Below the pieces are notes generated by a model. That model was not told the origin of the DNA, did not search any database, and was given only the letters and a program-made list of their open reading frames with translations. The position numbers were made by a program, and so were the translations under genes. From Chara braunii (taxonomy: Eukaryota; Streptophyta; Charophyceae; Charales; Characeae): 54,819 nt of DNA. Positions 41,200 to 51,995 of the stretch are shown in pieces. The stretch spans positions 810,516-865,334 of the forward strand of contig BFEA01000089.1 of NCBI GenBank assembly GCA_003427395.1, read 5' to 3'. Within the stretch, counting starts at the first letter, position 1; each line of letters begins with the position of its first letter.

Positions 41200-42200
41200 G
41201 CTTTTCCCTGTCAGCCCAGTGCCTTCATTCAGACCACTGTCACTATTGCTCATCCTCTTTCCTAATATGATGAGACTCAGTCCAATCCCATATGTTTTTT
41301 TAGAGCGCATCTTCAACGGTTTATCACCTCCTGTAGTTACCTCTGTCTTCTCTTCTCTCTGTCTTCCATCTCTCCATTATTCCTTACCGCACTTCTCCAG
41401 ATGCCGAGATTGTAGACTTTCGTAGTTTAAAAAAAAAAATAAAAAAAATTGTAGATCTGTTTTCAAACTTTTCATCCACATATCGCCGGAACGCCGTGGC
41501 CAAATGCCGTCTGGTGTGTTTTCTACTTCCTTCGTGTGTAATACAATGCTTCCATAGTCTAGTGGTGGGGAATGTCGTCTGGTGAATTTGTCCTTTTGTC
41601 ATCAGATTGGTTCTCTCTACCTTCAGTATTAATTATTCGCACGATTTATAATTTCGCCATTCATTGTCTTGCTCGAGATTGGAATAATACTCGCGAATTG
41701 GTACGCCCCTCGGGGATCTCGGCCAAGGAAGGGAAGTGTGGAACGTCGGGGGTTGCCGGCTCTGGGCTTATGGTCCTCTGGGGACAATGGTGGTCTCGTG
41801 GGGGTGCCAGCCCGCGCGTGGTGCCGCTGAGGAGGGCGGGCCAGCGGCTGGACTCCGCCGGTGGAGACTCAAGCACGGGGGGTTGGGGGTCTTTGCCGGC
41901 TGGATTGGGGCCGTGTTTCGCGTGGGAAGGGAAAAAAAGGGATGCGTACACAGGTATTGCAGCAGCAGGTGGCGGCGTGCCTCGGAGATCATGAACCAGA
42001 GTTCTTGTTCGTCTTGCAGGCAGTTGTGTTAGGCTTGTGCGATGGTATTCATTCCATTTTTTACTACATTCGTAATATATTTTGCATGATTTTTATTTAT
42101 TTATTTTATTTATTTTTCTGGTAGAACATCATGAGGGCAAGGCTGCCTGCTAACGGGGGTGGTGAGAGCATCCCTCATTAGTAGGTCCCGCCAGTTGATG
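41200..42200. other. No gene seen
   Basis: GC-rich block at 41690-41990, then an AT-rich TTTA run at 42080-42120. No supported ORF. Confidence 0.5.
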
Positions 42201-42213
42201 TCTCCTTTCTATA

Positions 42214-42393
42214 GGTGGGGAGCTGCACCTGCTGGAAACGGGGTCCAGCGTCCCTTTGAACATTTAGCTTGCTAGTTAGCACTGAAGAGGTGGTTTGATC
42301 CTATTGGTTCTCATTGAAATTGTAATGTTGGACGGATTGATTCTCTGTATAAGGGACGCTGAACCCGATTTTCAGCAGGTGATACTCCCCACC
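42214..42393. mobile_element. Short TIR element, about 180 bp
   Basis: Left arm 42214-42254 (GGTGGGGAGCTGCACCTGCT start, ending CAGCGTCCC) and right arm 42353-42393 (GGGACGCTGAACCC to TCCCCACC) are inverted copies. About 98 AT-richer bases lie between. A half copy lies at 27073-27130. Non-coding. Confidence 0.75.
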
Positions 42394-42790
42394 AATGGAC
42401 TGGAGTCTCAACTGGGTAATCCATTCCACCATTCCTAATTATTTTAAGTTGGGGAAAAAAAAAAAAAAGCCATCAGTTTTTTGACTTGAACAGTAGAACG
42501 AGGTGCCTATTTATTAGTCCTTCCCGGATTCTCCGCTTATAGGTAGCCCCTTATTTGCTCGTGGGCCTGAGCCTTCTGCCTTTTTGCAGGCGATAAGATC
42601 CAAGTACTTGATTGTGTGTCTGTCATCGCTACCCTTCATCCTGCACCTCTGCCCATGGCCCTCCTGTCCCCCTCAGGCTGTGGTCCAGTCTGTTGACCCT
42701 GAGTCTTCTTCCTGATGGAGGCCTGGGTGGGCTTCTGGCTGCTTAGTCTCTGCTCGAACTGATGATCAGTGATGAATCTGTCTTGCAGGG

Positions 42791-43650
42791 TTAACGGAGG
42801 GGATAGGAAGGGCATATCAGGGAGGTTCGGCTGAGGTCTAATTCGGGAAAGGAATCAGAATAAAGTTTTGATCTGCGTAACTGAAACCGGTGCAGGGGAA
42901 GACGCTGCCTTCCGGGTTCAAGGGCCACGGTCCCACATCTTCCACTGAATGTTGTTTTGGCTATCCAATTTCGAACAGTTTTTTGTTCTTGTCTAACCAG
43001 ATTGTAATTGCTGCTTCCTTTCCTTTCCAGCCACTTGTGTGTGTGTGGTATAATGGTGGAAATAATTTCCTGTCTCGCCTGCTGGAATCCAAAAGCACAC
43101 CCCCTTCGCTCACGAGAGCATCTCATCCTCCAGGCTAGCAATAGTACAGTCAGTCTTGTGTAGGACAACCAGTTTGCTGAGAAGGGGTTCCCTTGGCAAG
43201 TTTGGGTCGTTTGTTCGCCCAGAACGATGAGGGCTGGTCGGATCCCAAGGTAGGTGCTCCCCCGCTAGCGTCGCGCTAGGTAGTGCCAGGCCGAGTCCCA
43301 CCATCGCCATAGTTGAACAATGAGGGACCATCGGGCATGTCAGAAGGCAGTGCTTGAGTGTTGCCCTGGCTGGCTGAGAGGATCTTCCACACTAGGAGCA
43401 AATAGGAGCAAATGGGTGAAAGAATTCCTGTTTGCTCCAAATCTGATCTGGAAACCAACCAGTGAGGGGTGGGAGGGCACCAATGGATGATGTGCCATTG
43501 CAAGGCTCGGTGGGATGTGGGCATAATTTTCTTATATGCTGACCAGGTGAGGTCCTGCAGGTCGGCTGCTTGTTGTAGAGGAGAATCTCTCGCCCATCTC
43601 GAGGTAATGGTTTCGTTAATTTGGGCTGGAGGGGTGGACCACATGTCTCT
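42791..43650 (-). pseudogene. Possible LINE remnant (region after RT domain)
   Basis: Minus-strand frames carry a degenerate pattern like the C-terminal part of LINE polyproteins: a Trp/Cys-rich stretch, then QHSSTAF-HARW with LWRWWDSAWH, then an arginine-rich helix (AWRMRCSRERRG). Plant-type LINEs have a Cys/His motif followed by such a W-rich segment. The frame is broken repeatedly and the RT core itself is not in the window. I hold this loosely. Confidence 0.35.
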
Positions 43651-44077
43651 GTAGCCTCCTTTAACAACCTATCCCCCTATTTGCATGTTCTCCTTCCCCT
43701 CCCATGCCCACTCAGCAGGGTCAAAGGGAAGCTTGCTAATAGGGATGTTGGGCTCCGTATGTGAGGCACCAACTTCTGTGCATGAGCAAGTTCCTGAGCC
43801 CCTTCCTTTTCTCAGTCATCTCTGAGTAACTGGGATAGATCCGATCTAGTTAATTTGGGCTGGAAGGGTGGACCACATGCCTCTGTAGTCTCCTTTAACA
43901 ACCTATCCCCCTATTTGCATGTTCTTCTTCCCCTCCCATTCCCACTCAGCAGGGTCAAAGGGAAGCTTGCTAATAGGGGTGTTGGGCTCCGTATGTGAGG
44001 CACCAACTTCTGTGCATGAGCAAGTTCCTGAGCCCCTTTCTCAGTCATCTCTGAGTAACTGGGATCTATCCAATCTA
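43615..44077 (+). repeat. Tandem duplication, period 234 bp
   Basis: The unit starting GTTAATTTGGGCTGGA at 43615 repeats at 43849 with about 95 percent identity by eye, and is slightly shorter at its end. Confidence 0.95.
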
Positions 44078-44473
44078 GTTCCCGTTCCTCTACTCAGTCC
44101 AGGTCTCATTTGTCGGGGGATGGTGCTGCTGGGCTCAGCATGTCTTGGTTGTGTTTTGGCCTTTCCCTGTACACAAAGCTTGGTAGAACCCGATGCATGG
44201 GACATGTCGACCAATCTTGACTCTTCGTTTCTTTTCAGTTTTCCGGATTTTCCCTGTATTTTGTTGTGCATTTACATAAGATTTAAGCGCGCCTTAGAGA
44301 ACGCGCTCACTATTCTTTTTACTAAGGTTTTCTTGAATCCGGAAATCGCGGGTGCTCACTTGTACACCCCCGGTCCGGAGGGTCCAACTCGCCCCATGGT
44401 TGGGAACCCGACCGCGGGCCTCGGTCGCGAGCGGTCAGGGGCGGCCGAGAATTTGTCATATAAAAAAAAGGCA

Positions 44474-44491
44474 ATATATATATATATATAC

Positions 44492-44534
<43 letters not shown>
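44474..44534. repeat. (TA)n microsatellite with CATA interruptions
   Basis: Runs of TA dinucleotides interrupted twice by CATA. Confidence 0.95.
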
Positions 44535-44537
<3 letters not shown>

Positions 44538-44907
44538 TAGTTGCAGCGTATTGAGGTCCGCGCTTCAGAGCACGTCTGGCGCACCTCGCGCATCGCACCC
44601 GATGCAGCGCAAAAAAAGGGAAAAAAAAAAAGGGGTAACTAGGGCGCAGTCATGAAAGCAGTTTGTAAATGCATTTCGAACTGCCTCTTTGGAGTCCAGT
44701 ACCATCCCAAGTTTCAACTGCAGTCGAAATGCCTGGGTCCTGTTGAGATAAAATAGAAAATCAGAAGTCCTTGATGATGGCCGATTGCTCAGAAGTGAGT
44801 CATAGAGTTGGGGCCGCAGGTCCACACACCGCGGGAAAATCTAAGGTGGGCGGGAACGCTTCGCCAAAATCTTGGCGAGGAAAACAACTCGGCCTCTAAG
44901 CAGACTT

Positions 44908-44937
44908 GGTGGCTGTGCTGTGACCGCAGGTTTGCCT
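44908..44937 (+). repeat. 30-bp direct repeat shared with 45680-45709
   Basis: TGGTGGCTGTGCTGTGACCG followed by CAGGTT occurs here and at about 45680, near the left end of the DIRS-like element. It may be part of its terminal repeats. Confidence 0.7.
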
Positions 44938-45145
44938 ATGCGATGGGCGCAGCTGCCGGCGGACGAAATCCCGAAGCCGCTCCGCGCGAGTCAAGTCAGC
45001 CTGCAGCGACCGGTCCTGTGCCGGTTACTTATACACTCGCTGCTCCTGGATCAAGTGGCGGTCGGTCCTCCGAGGGGCTAGTAAGTTCCACTAAGCCCCT
45101 TCGTGGATCTTGGCTCACTCACTCGCATCTGTAGATCCTGAGAAT

Positions 45146-45321
45146 AAAGAAATTGATCTTAGAAAAACAGTGCCCTTCCGTTGGACCTGAAGATCGTCGA
45201 TGAGAAGGCCTCCGGGTGACAGTTTGATTTTTTAGGAGATAAAGAAATTGAACCTTTAGAAAACAGTGCCCTCCGTTGAAACTGAAGATCGTCTGTGACG
45301 AGGCCTCCGGAGACAGTTGCG
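45146..45321 (+). repeat. Tandem duplication, period about 94 bp
   Basis: TAAAGAAATTGA, AAACAGTGCCC, CTGAAGATCGTC, GAGGCCTCCGG and GACAGTT occur in the same order at 45146 and 45240. Confidence 0.9.
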
Positions 45322-45696
45322 TTGAAATGACCAAAGTGATAGTATCTTGTCAACGCTTGAAATGATGGTTGCATCTGGCCCCGTCGAGTAGGTGCCAACT
45401 AGAAGGGCTCGAGTAGGACAGTTGCCTCTCGACATGCACAACAGTCGCAAGGCCGAGTTTGCAACTGCAGTCCAGTCCGGATTGTGGCAATTTTTATTTT
45501 ATTATTATTATTTTTTTAATATCTCGGTCGTGGCCCAGCCACGCGACGAGATGCTCTCTCTCTTTTTTTTTTTTTTTTTTTTTCCAAAAAAACAAAGAAG
45601 AGATTGAGGCCGGACAACTAACCAACGACAGTTTTCTTGTTTTTTTTCCCAACGACAAATTTCTTCACAGACAATACTTGGTGGCTGTGCTGTGAC

Positions 45697-46851
45697 CGCA
45701 GGTTCGCGAATGAGCGATGGAAGCTAGAGGCAGAAGCGAGCGACGCCGAAAATAGCTGGAGTTATCAAGCAGGACTAGAATGGAGCAGCAAGCTAATAGA
45801 AGAGTTCGGGCCAGGAAAGCGATGGCGAAGTGGAATGAAAAAGTTGCTTCTTGGATTGAACGAGTGGTTGGAACGAAATGAAGTGGGCAGGAGTTGTATG
45901 ACATGTAATGATTTAGATGTTCTTTCCTTCTTAAGCAGTCAATGGTTCGTGGAGATTGAGAGTAGGTGTCGGACTACTGATAGTGATGGAGAACTGATGG
46001 TATCACCGTTAACTGTGGATGCGGTGGTAAATTGCTTAAGTGGTGCATTTAGATTGCTAGGCAGGGAGGAGGGGGATGATCCTTGTCAAGGAAGCCGGGT
46101 AAAAACATTCTGAAAAGCGTACAGGGAATACGGGTTGGCGAGAGGGGTTATAGAGGAGTCTGCGCGACAGCTAGTTTGGGAGAAACTGAAAGTTGTAATT
46201 GAGTATGTAAGATGCAAAGTAAAGGTGCTGAAGAAAATGCGAGAGGCTGAGGCTTACCGGGATGCAGTTATGTTCCTATATTTATGGGATAGCTGGCAGC
46301 GATGTGGAGAAGGTTTGCGATTGCAATATAAGGAAATTGATATTGAAAATTGCTTAGTAAGACCTGGATATACTAAGACGGATCAACATGAGGGCTGCTT
46401 TCTGATACGATTGAAGAAAGCTATGGAAGGCGAAGAAACCTTTTTAGGAATACTGCCGGACTTGATAGTTGTGTATGAAAGTCTGGGGGTGGATTTGCGA
46501 ACTGGATATTTGTTCCAAGCTGGTCGAGGAGTTAATGCACTCGGCGGGGGTGTTTTTAATAAATGAATAGAGAAGTGGTTTGGAAAGGCCGGAGTTTATG
46601 AAGGAGAGAGTGGACATAGCTTCCGAATTAGGGGTTTGCAAGCTGGAATAGAGGAGGGATGAAGCTTGGGGGAGATGATGCGGCAGGGAACATGGAGTAG
46701 TGTTGGTACATTCATGCGGTATGGTTATGGAATAAAAAGGGGGTGGAAGCGCAACAGGGAGGTTATCGAGGGAAATGAAAGGGATGTGGCAGAGGGTACA
46801 GTGGAGAACAAGATGCAGGCAAAACCAATGGTGGCTGGATTGGGGCAAATG
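45697..46851 (+). pseudogene. Tyrosine recombinase
   Basis: One plus-strand frame runs through the whole region, interrupted by TGA at 46111, 46564 and 46660. The catalytic C-terminal half shows a helix AYRDAVMFLYLWDSWQR with the first Arg region (CGEGLRLQYKEIDI), then GHSFRIRGLQAG with the H-x-x-R pair (46615-46626), then GTWSSVGTFMRYG with the Trp and the probable nucleophile Tyr (46720-46722). The N-terminal half is helical (SSKLIEEFGPGKRWRSGMKK...), as in core-binding domains. It would integrate the circular cDNA without a DDE integrase. The start codon is not certain. The three TGA stops inactivate it under the standard code. Confidence 0.82.
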
Positions 46852-47073
46852 TGATGAATTCTTGGGCTGGGAATACAGGAGTAGATGGATTTTGGAATGA
46901 TAAAAGTACGAAAAATATTAAGAGAAAGGATTCTGGGTAGCCAGTTTGCCTTACGCGAATCGGGAAAGATAAATAGGTAGGTGGCAGGGGCGGCTGAGGC
47001 AAGCGTCAGAACTTCGTGAATGAGAGTGGTTGGAGGAAAAAACCATCTATAAGGCGAGACTGGAAAAAAATTC

Positions 47074-48605
47074 AAATCAAGTGATAGCGCATCGACGAAA
47101 GAAGCGGATGAGGACCAAGTTCTAGAAAAAAAGATAGGACAGGCGTGATGGTAGACTGATGCAAAGAGATCGATTGCAGGAGTACCTATTGAGTTGAAGA
47201 TGTTGTTTTTTAAGTGAGAGGAGATGCCCCAATCTATATTATCCTGGGTTTTGGATAAGTCATCTGCGATTTGGTTGAGATTTCTGGGGATCCAGATTGG
47301 AAAAAGACAGGAGTCATGGGTTATAAGTAATGAAGAGATAAGTCGAAGTCAATGGTTAAAGAGGGGATCCAGGGAACAAAGATTGTTGAGCAGAGCTACT
47401 TCATATTGACTATGTGAAAGGAGTCTGATGGCGGATGAAAAGAGAAGATGAGGATGTGAGTTTTGAAAAAGTAAAAGGGTTTGAAGTACTGCGAATAGTT
47501 CTCTATGCGTGGAGGAAGTCGAGAGGAGATAACCTGGAAGACATTGATTAAAAAGGAGAGGGGGGCTTGAGGAAGGAGTAATTATGGCACCAATTTGGGT
47601 GGTTGATGCATTTGTAGAGATACTGGAGGTAATTGAACTTTTAACCCAGAGTCGGCAAGGCAGGTGGGGTAGGTGCTCAGTCCACCAAATTAGATCTTGC
47701 ATTAAGGAGTCAGAGATGGGGATGGGTGAATCCCAATTGGCCGGAGAGATAACTGTATAAATGGATGAAGTGAAAAAAAAGGTTGGGAGGAGGGCTTGTA
47801 CGAGGGAAGCGAGTTTCCCAGCAAGTTTAGCTAGGGTTCTATTTGAGGAGGTGGAATGGGAGGCTGAAGCGATGAGGGTCAGGATTCTTTCCACCTTATC
47901 TTCCGGAACTCCGATTCTCTTGAGATGAGAATCAATTATAAATCCTAGGAATCTAATGGATTGCGAAGGTAAAAATGAACATTTATTAAGGCTTAAAAAA
48001 AGTCCAAGATTGTGGAGAAGGGCTACATAGTTGAAGGAATGTCAGAGGAGGAGTGGAAGATTTGGGTTTGCCAAAGCAGAATCATCTATATAAGAGGTGA
48101 TAAAAATCTGACGGAGGCGAAGTTCTGCCATGATTTCCTACATTACTGTAGTAAAAATCCAGCATGCGGCAGAAATGCCAAAGCAAAGGGTAGTAAATTG
48201 GTAAGTTATTCCATTCCAGGAGAAGGCGAGGTAAGGTCTGTGCTCTGGGTGGATTGGTATATGATAGTAACCATTCTTTATGTCAAAACATGTCAGAAAA
48301 TCTTGCGTTTGCGAACCACAAAGAAGTGTTACCAGATCATTGATAGATTCATAATGAAATTCCGGAAAGGATAGGAAAAGATTAACAAATCTAACATCCC
48401 GAATGAATCTGGTTTTGGATGAGCTTTCAATGGCAAAAACCAGATTAACAACCAGAGGATTTTTAGAGTGCTCAATAACGCCATAGGCAAGGAGTTGAGA
48501 TATTGAAGAGGTGATGAAGGAATTATGATGAGGAAGAAGGGAATGATTAGGAATTGAGGTTGGGGGAGGTTTTTCACACAAGAGAATCCTTTTGAAATCG
48601 GAGGC
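47074..48605 (-). pseudogene. DIRS-type reverse transcriptase and RNase H
   Basis: A single minus-strand frame spans the region. RT blocks are TRFIRDVRFVN, TCFDIKNGYYHIPIHPEHR, LAFSWNGITYQF-TLCFGIS and the catalytic YIDD (plus-strand 48081-48092). Next come a connection with LAKLAGKLASL and WWTEHLPHL, RNase H motifs STNASTTQIGA, THRELFAVLQTLL and NQIADDLSK, and the DLFAS segment that follows RNase H in DIRS elements. Stops inside the frame are TAG 48138, TGA 48042 and TGA 47349; TGA 47074 ends it. A TGA at 48606 separates it from the upstream frame. No methyltransferase domain is visible. Confidence 0.85.
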
Positions 48606-49160
48606 TCAATAAACCTTCTTTACCATATGCCTAACTTCAATAATCTTTTTAACCGGAGTGTGTTTGGTACCAACAAAATTAAGTCTGACGCCGTGCTGAA
48701 TCCATTGGAGAACAGAGTGAGAATATCTCCTTGAAGAAGAGGAGAGGAGAAGGGACCAGTTACTTAAGCAGTGGGAGGTAGAGGCGGCAAAGAATTGGTC
48801 CGGGTTGCGAAGCCAAGAGTTAGGTTCCTGAAGGGCGAAGGTAGCAAGGCGGAGTTGCTCAACTGAAGGAGTGGAAGAGAGTGTGGAGAGAATTGAATGA
48901 ATAGACGGGGGTTGGAAGGGCAACTCATTGAGCTGAATGCCTGGTCGGGTCTGATGAAGAGGAAGAGGGGATGTTTTTGGGATCTGAGTCGCTGTGAGGA
49001 CGCTGAGAAGCGCGGTTGAAGTCGTAGCCTTTGTCGGATTTGTTTTCATAGTGGCGCTTTGAGGACGGTTTCTTGAAGTCATCAGGATTTGTCGGCATCC
49101 TCTTTTCTTCTGTTGGAAGATGGCTCTCCTTCGGATTTGCCATACCTGCAATTTGAACAA
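48606..49160 (-). CDS. Region upstream of RT in the DIRS-like element (gag-pol linker)
   Basis: A 184-codon open segment in the same frame as RT. It is rich in basic and Ser/Pro residues, with KTSPLPLHQ, LRLATFALQEPNSWLRNPDQFF and SVLQWIQHGVRLNFVG. The last part (W-QHGVRLNF) resembles the segment just before RT in DIRS elements (IQ-G--L-F). It ends in TGA directly before the RT frame and was probably continuous with it. Confidence 0.5.
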   Translation of the reverse strand: MFKLQVWQIRRRAIFQQKKRGCRQILMTSRNRPQSATMKTNPTKATTSTALLSVLTATQIPKTSPLPLHQTRPGIQLNELPFQPPSIHSILSTLSSTPSVEQLRLATFALQEPNSWLRNPDQFFAASTSHCLSNWSLLLSSSSRRYSHSVLQWIQHGVRLNFVGTKHTPVKKIIEVRHMVKKVY

Positions 49161-49250
49161 TAAAGAGAGATAGATAAGCCCATGAACGCGAATGGCATGG
49201 ACCTATTTAATGGTCCTGGGGGATAATAACTTGAAATCGGGCGACTGTCC

Positions 49251-50297
49251 TTATGCTTGCCTAGAATAGTCCCTCCTTGCGATGTTCAAGCAGTAGTTGT
49301 ACTCTGTTTCAATGATAGGAAGCGCCTTCTTCATTCCTTCCCGCATGGCCTTGTTAAGGGCAGATCTTGTTTTCTTTGAGATTTTGTGGTCGATACAATC
49401 TTTAGCCACTGAGGCTACTCGAGTTGCAAAGTCGCTGGCCATAGCCCTGCCGAACGGATAGTGGTGGTAATTGAGGTTGCTAGTATAGAAACGAATGACC
49501 GAGGCGACTTGATGATGTCAAGCAGGAGCGCAGAACATCTTGTACTAGGCTTGCAGTTCGTCATAAGAGGGGCCAGATTTCTCGGCGACACGAATCTTGC
49601 TGGCTTCCATATCAGAAAGCAGATTTCGGTAGAGCTCATTGGCAACCTGCATTTCCTCTTCCTTCTTAGCGAGTTCTCTTAAGAACGCCTCGGTTGCTAA
49701 CTTGGTCTCACTTTCTTGCTTAAGAAGCTGACGCTTGAGTTGCTCGAAAAGATCCAAAGAGACTGTTTGGGCAGAGAGATCGGGTTGCAGAGAAGTGGAT
49801 GGAGTTGTAAGATGAGGTTGGGAAGGAACGATGGAAATTTGAGGGGAATGAGTAATAGGTGCAAGAGGGGGGGGGTTGTTCTAGGAAAAGGTGGTGGAGG
49901 GGGGGAAAGAGGTGGGGGAGGAGACAAAGGTTTGATTTTGATAGCTAGGGCGTTGACCTTATATTGCCTTTGGAAGTTATTAGGGGTAACTAAAAAAAGT
50001 AGTTTTTGTGGGTCATAAATAGTGGGATTTAGACATTGAATAATCCTAACAGGAGTGAAAATGGGAGGAAGAATGGGGAGTACAGCAAGGACTTCCGCCC
50101 CTGTGAGTGAGAGAGGGCCTGAGGCATTGAGATAAGCTAGAAACATAGGATCCATCTGAAACATATGAAGACGAAAATTCGGTTACATCAGACATCGAAA
50201 AAGGAGGGAAGGAGAGTTTTAGAGGGAAAGAAATATTTTTTATGATTCCTGCTAAGTTGCTTTTCATTTCATTTTCCTTCATGCTGAAATTTCTCAT
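49251..50297 (-). pseudogene. Gag-like region of the DIRS-like element
   Basis: Three open pieces make this up. At 49697-50164 there is a Pro-rich segment. At 49545-49757 there is a Lys/Glu-rich coiled-coil-like stretch (LFEQLKRQLLKQES, ELAKKEEEMQ). At 49251-49442 there is a basic helical piece (KISKKTRSALNKAMREGMKK). The second and third are in the same frame as RT, separated by TAG 49545 and a nearby TGA; the first is in another frame, with a shift probably in the homopolymer G run near 49866. Coiled coil plus basic segment ahead of RT fits a structural Gag, but no zinc knuckle is seen. Confidence 0.5.
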
Positions 50298-51959
50298 TTA
50301 CGAGCGTTTTTTTTTTTTTTTTTTTTTTTTAATAAAAACAATCTTCCAAAGAGACCAAGTTATAAGTTTTCAAGGATAACTTGCCTAAGCAGTTCCCGAA
50401 CTTTAGAAAACAGGAGGGCGACTAAGAGGATAGGTGGGGTTAAGAAGAGGATGACAAAGATGCAGGAAAAGAGTCGAAGGAAAATATAAAATTAAGAGTT
50501 CGTTCGTAGATAATGAGATGATTTTAAGAAGGGCGACAAAAGGAGTAAGAAGGAAGATATCCGTCAATCTGTCAAGAAAGGGGTCCATGGTGCCTGCAAG
50601 ACAAAGTTGGGACTATGATAAGTACTTGAGATGTTTTACTAAAGAAAATGGTGGAAAGCAGAGAGATTCAAGACCTTTAAGATTCGAAGCTTTCTCTTCC
50701 CTTATCTCCCCCTTTTTTTTTTTTTTTTTTTTTTTTTTAATTCCTGCGTGATATTATCCTTCCAATGAATCCGACATACCGAATCGGGAATTAAGTTCAA
50801 CGAATTAGCTTGTTCAGGCTGAATGCAGACAGAGTGTGAGAGTTGAAATCTAGACTTACTTCAAAACCCAAAATATAAAAAAATTAATTAGTTCAATTAG
50901 TTGGGTGATCCTGATTTCTGATGATCATCATGCTACTACGAAAGATGAATGCAACAACTATTTCAAGATGATCCTTGAACAAGATGCTAAGGGAACACTC
51001 ACATAGGCGTGCTATGGTGTTGTTGCAGTTGTTGGTTCACTAGGTTCTGGGAACATGTACAGTTGGTATATTGAGGCGATCCTTTAAAAGATGCTTAGGT
51101 CAACACTCTTATATGCCTGCTAAGGATTAGATTGCTGCCTGTTTTCTTCCCCCCCTTTCTCCCCCTTCCTTTTTTTTTTTTTTTTTTAATTAAAGTTGAG
51201 GTCGAGTACCTCCTGAAACCAACCCGGAAAGTTAACCCGACAGCATCAGCCAGTCTCGCTTACAACCAACAGGGCTGGTTATTACTTACAAGGCTGGATC
51301 AACCTTCTACTAACAGATTCTGGATTAACCATGGTGACAGGGAAGAGAAGGAAAGAGAGAGAAGGGAGGGTGACAAGGGAGAAAAAGTAGAGACAGCCAG
51401 GCATGCAACCAATAGACCCCCCTCTCTTTTTTTAGAGTCAATTTACCACTAAAATTCTGGGTTACAGCTATCACATTAATTCCTACAACTTCTCCTCCCA
51501 TCAATAATCCTTCTACAGTCCTTTAGCTGAAGATGCGGCCAGTTTTTGATGCGATGCTGGTCTTCTTAACATTTAACTAGGATTAGGGTAAGGAACAATA
51601 AGTTCTTATCACCACTCATGGAGGTAGGTTTTATGACCAAGTCAAGATTGAAGAACAGGTCCGATCCAGTAGGTTGAAATTCCATATGATGAATGACCAA
51701 TCTCAGTTTATACCTTTGAGGGAGCAATATGACGTTGATTTTTGTTGCCATAGCAAAGACAAGATTGACTAAGATAGGTGATTACGAAATAATGGTCGGT
51801 CTTTGCCCGACTCCTTGATTCGGTAGCCCTCCTTTTAGTTGCTTAAAGGTAGTGTTCTCATAGGTATTTAAATGACTGAATGCTGCCTGAAATTCCTCCT
51901 TTTTTTTTTTTTTTTTTTTTTTTTTTGAACTGCTTTTTTTTTTTTTTTTTTTTTAACTG

Positions 51960-51995
<36 letters not shown>

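Larger units (their letters stand above)
36180..41200 (+). repeat. Segmental duplication, copy 2 (contains NHL gene 2)
   Basis: It corresponds to 27990-32900 in gene order and landmarks. It differs by a 430-bp TA-flanked element (37932-38361) and a 118-bp-period repeat (38371-38540), and lacks the 30117-30405 minisatellite. Confidence 0.75.
45690..50297 (-). mobile_element. DIRS/Kangaroo-like tyrosine-recombinase retrotransposon (degenerate)
   Basis: Gag-like ORFs, RT and RNase H lie on the minus strand (50297 down to about 47074). A tyrosine recombinase lies on the plus strand at the far end (45697-46851), so the two genes converge. This composition defines the DIRS order. An inverted recombinase gene is, as I recall, a feature of Kangaroo from Volvox. 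The block is more AT-rich than the DNA to its left. Terminal repeats were not located with confidence, so the limits are those of the coding parts. Confidence 0.8.

Noticed and set aside
48012-48374. Plus-strand 120-codon ORF
   Set aside because: It is the antisense shadow of the RT frame, including the YIDD region.
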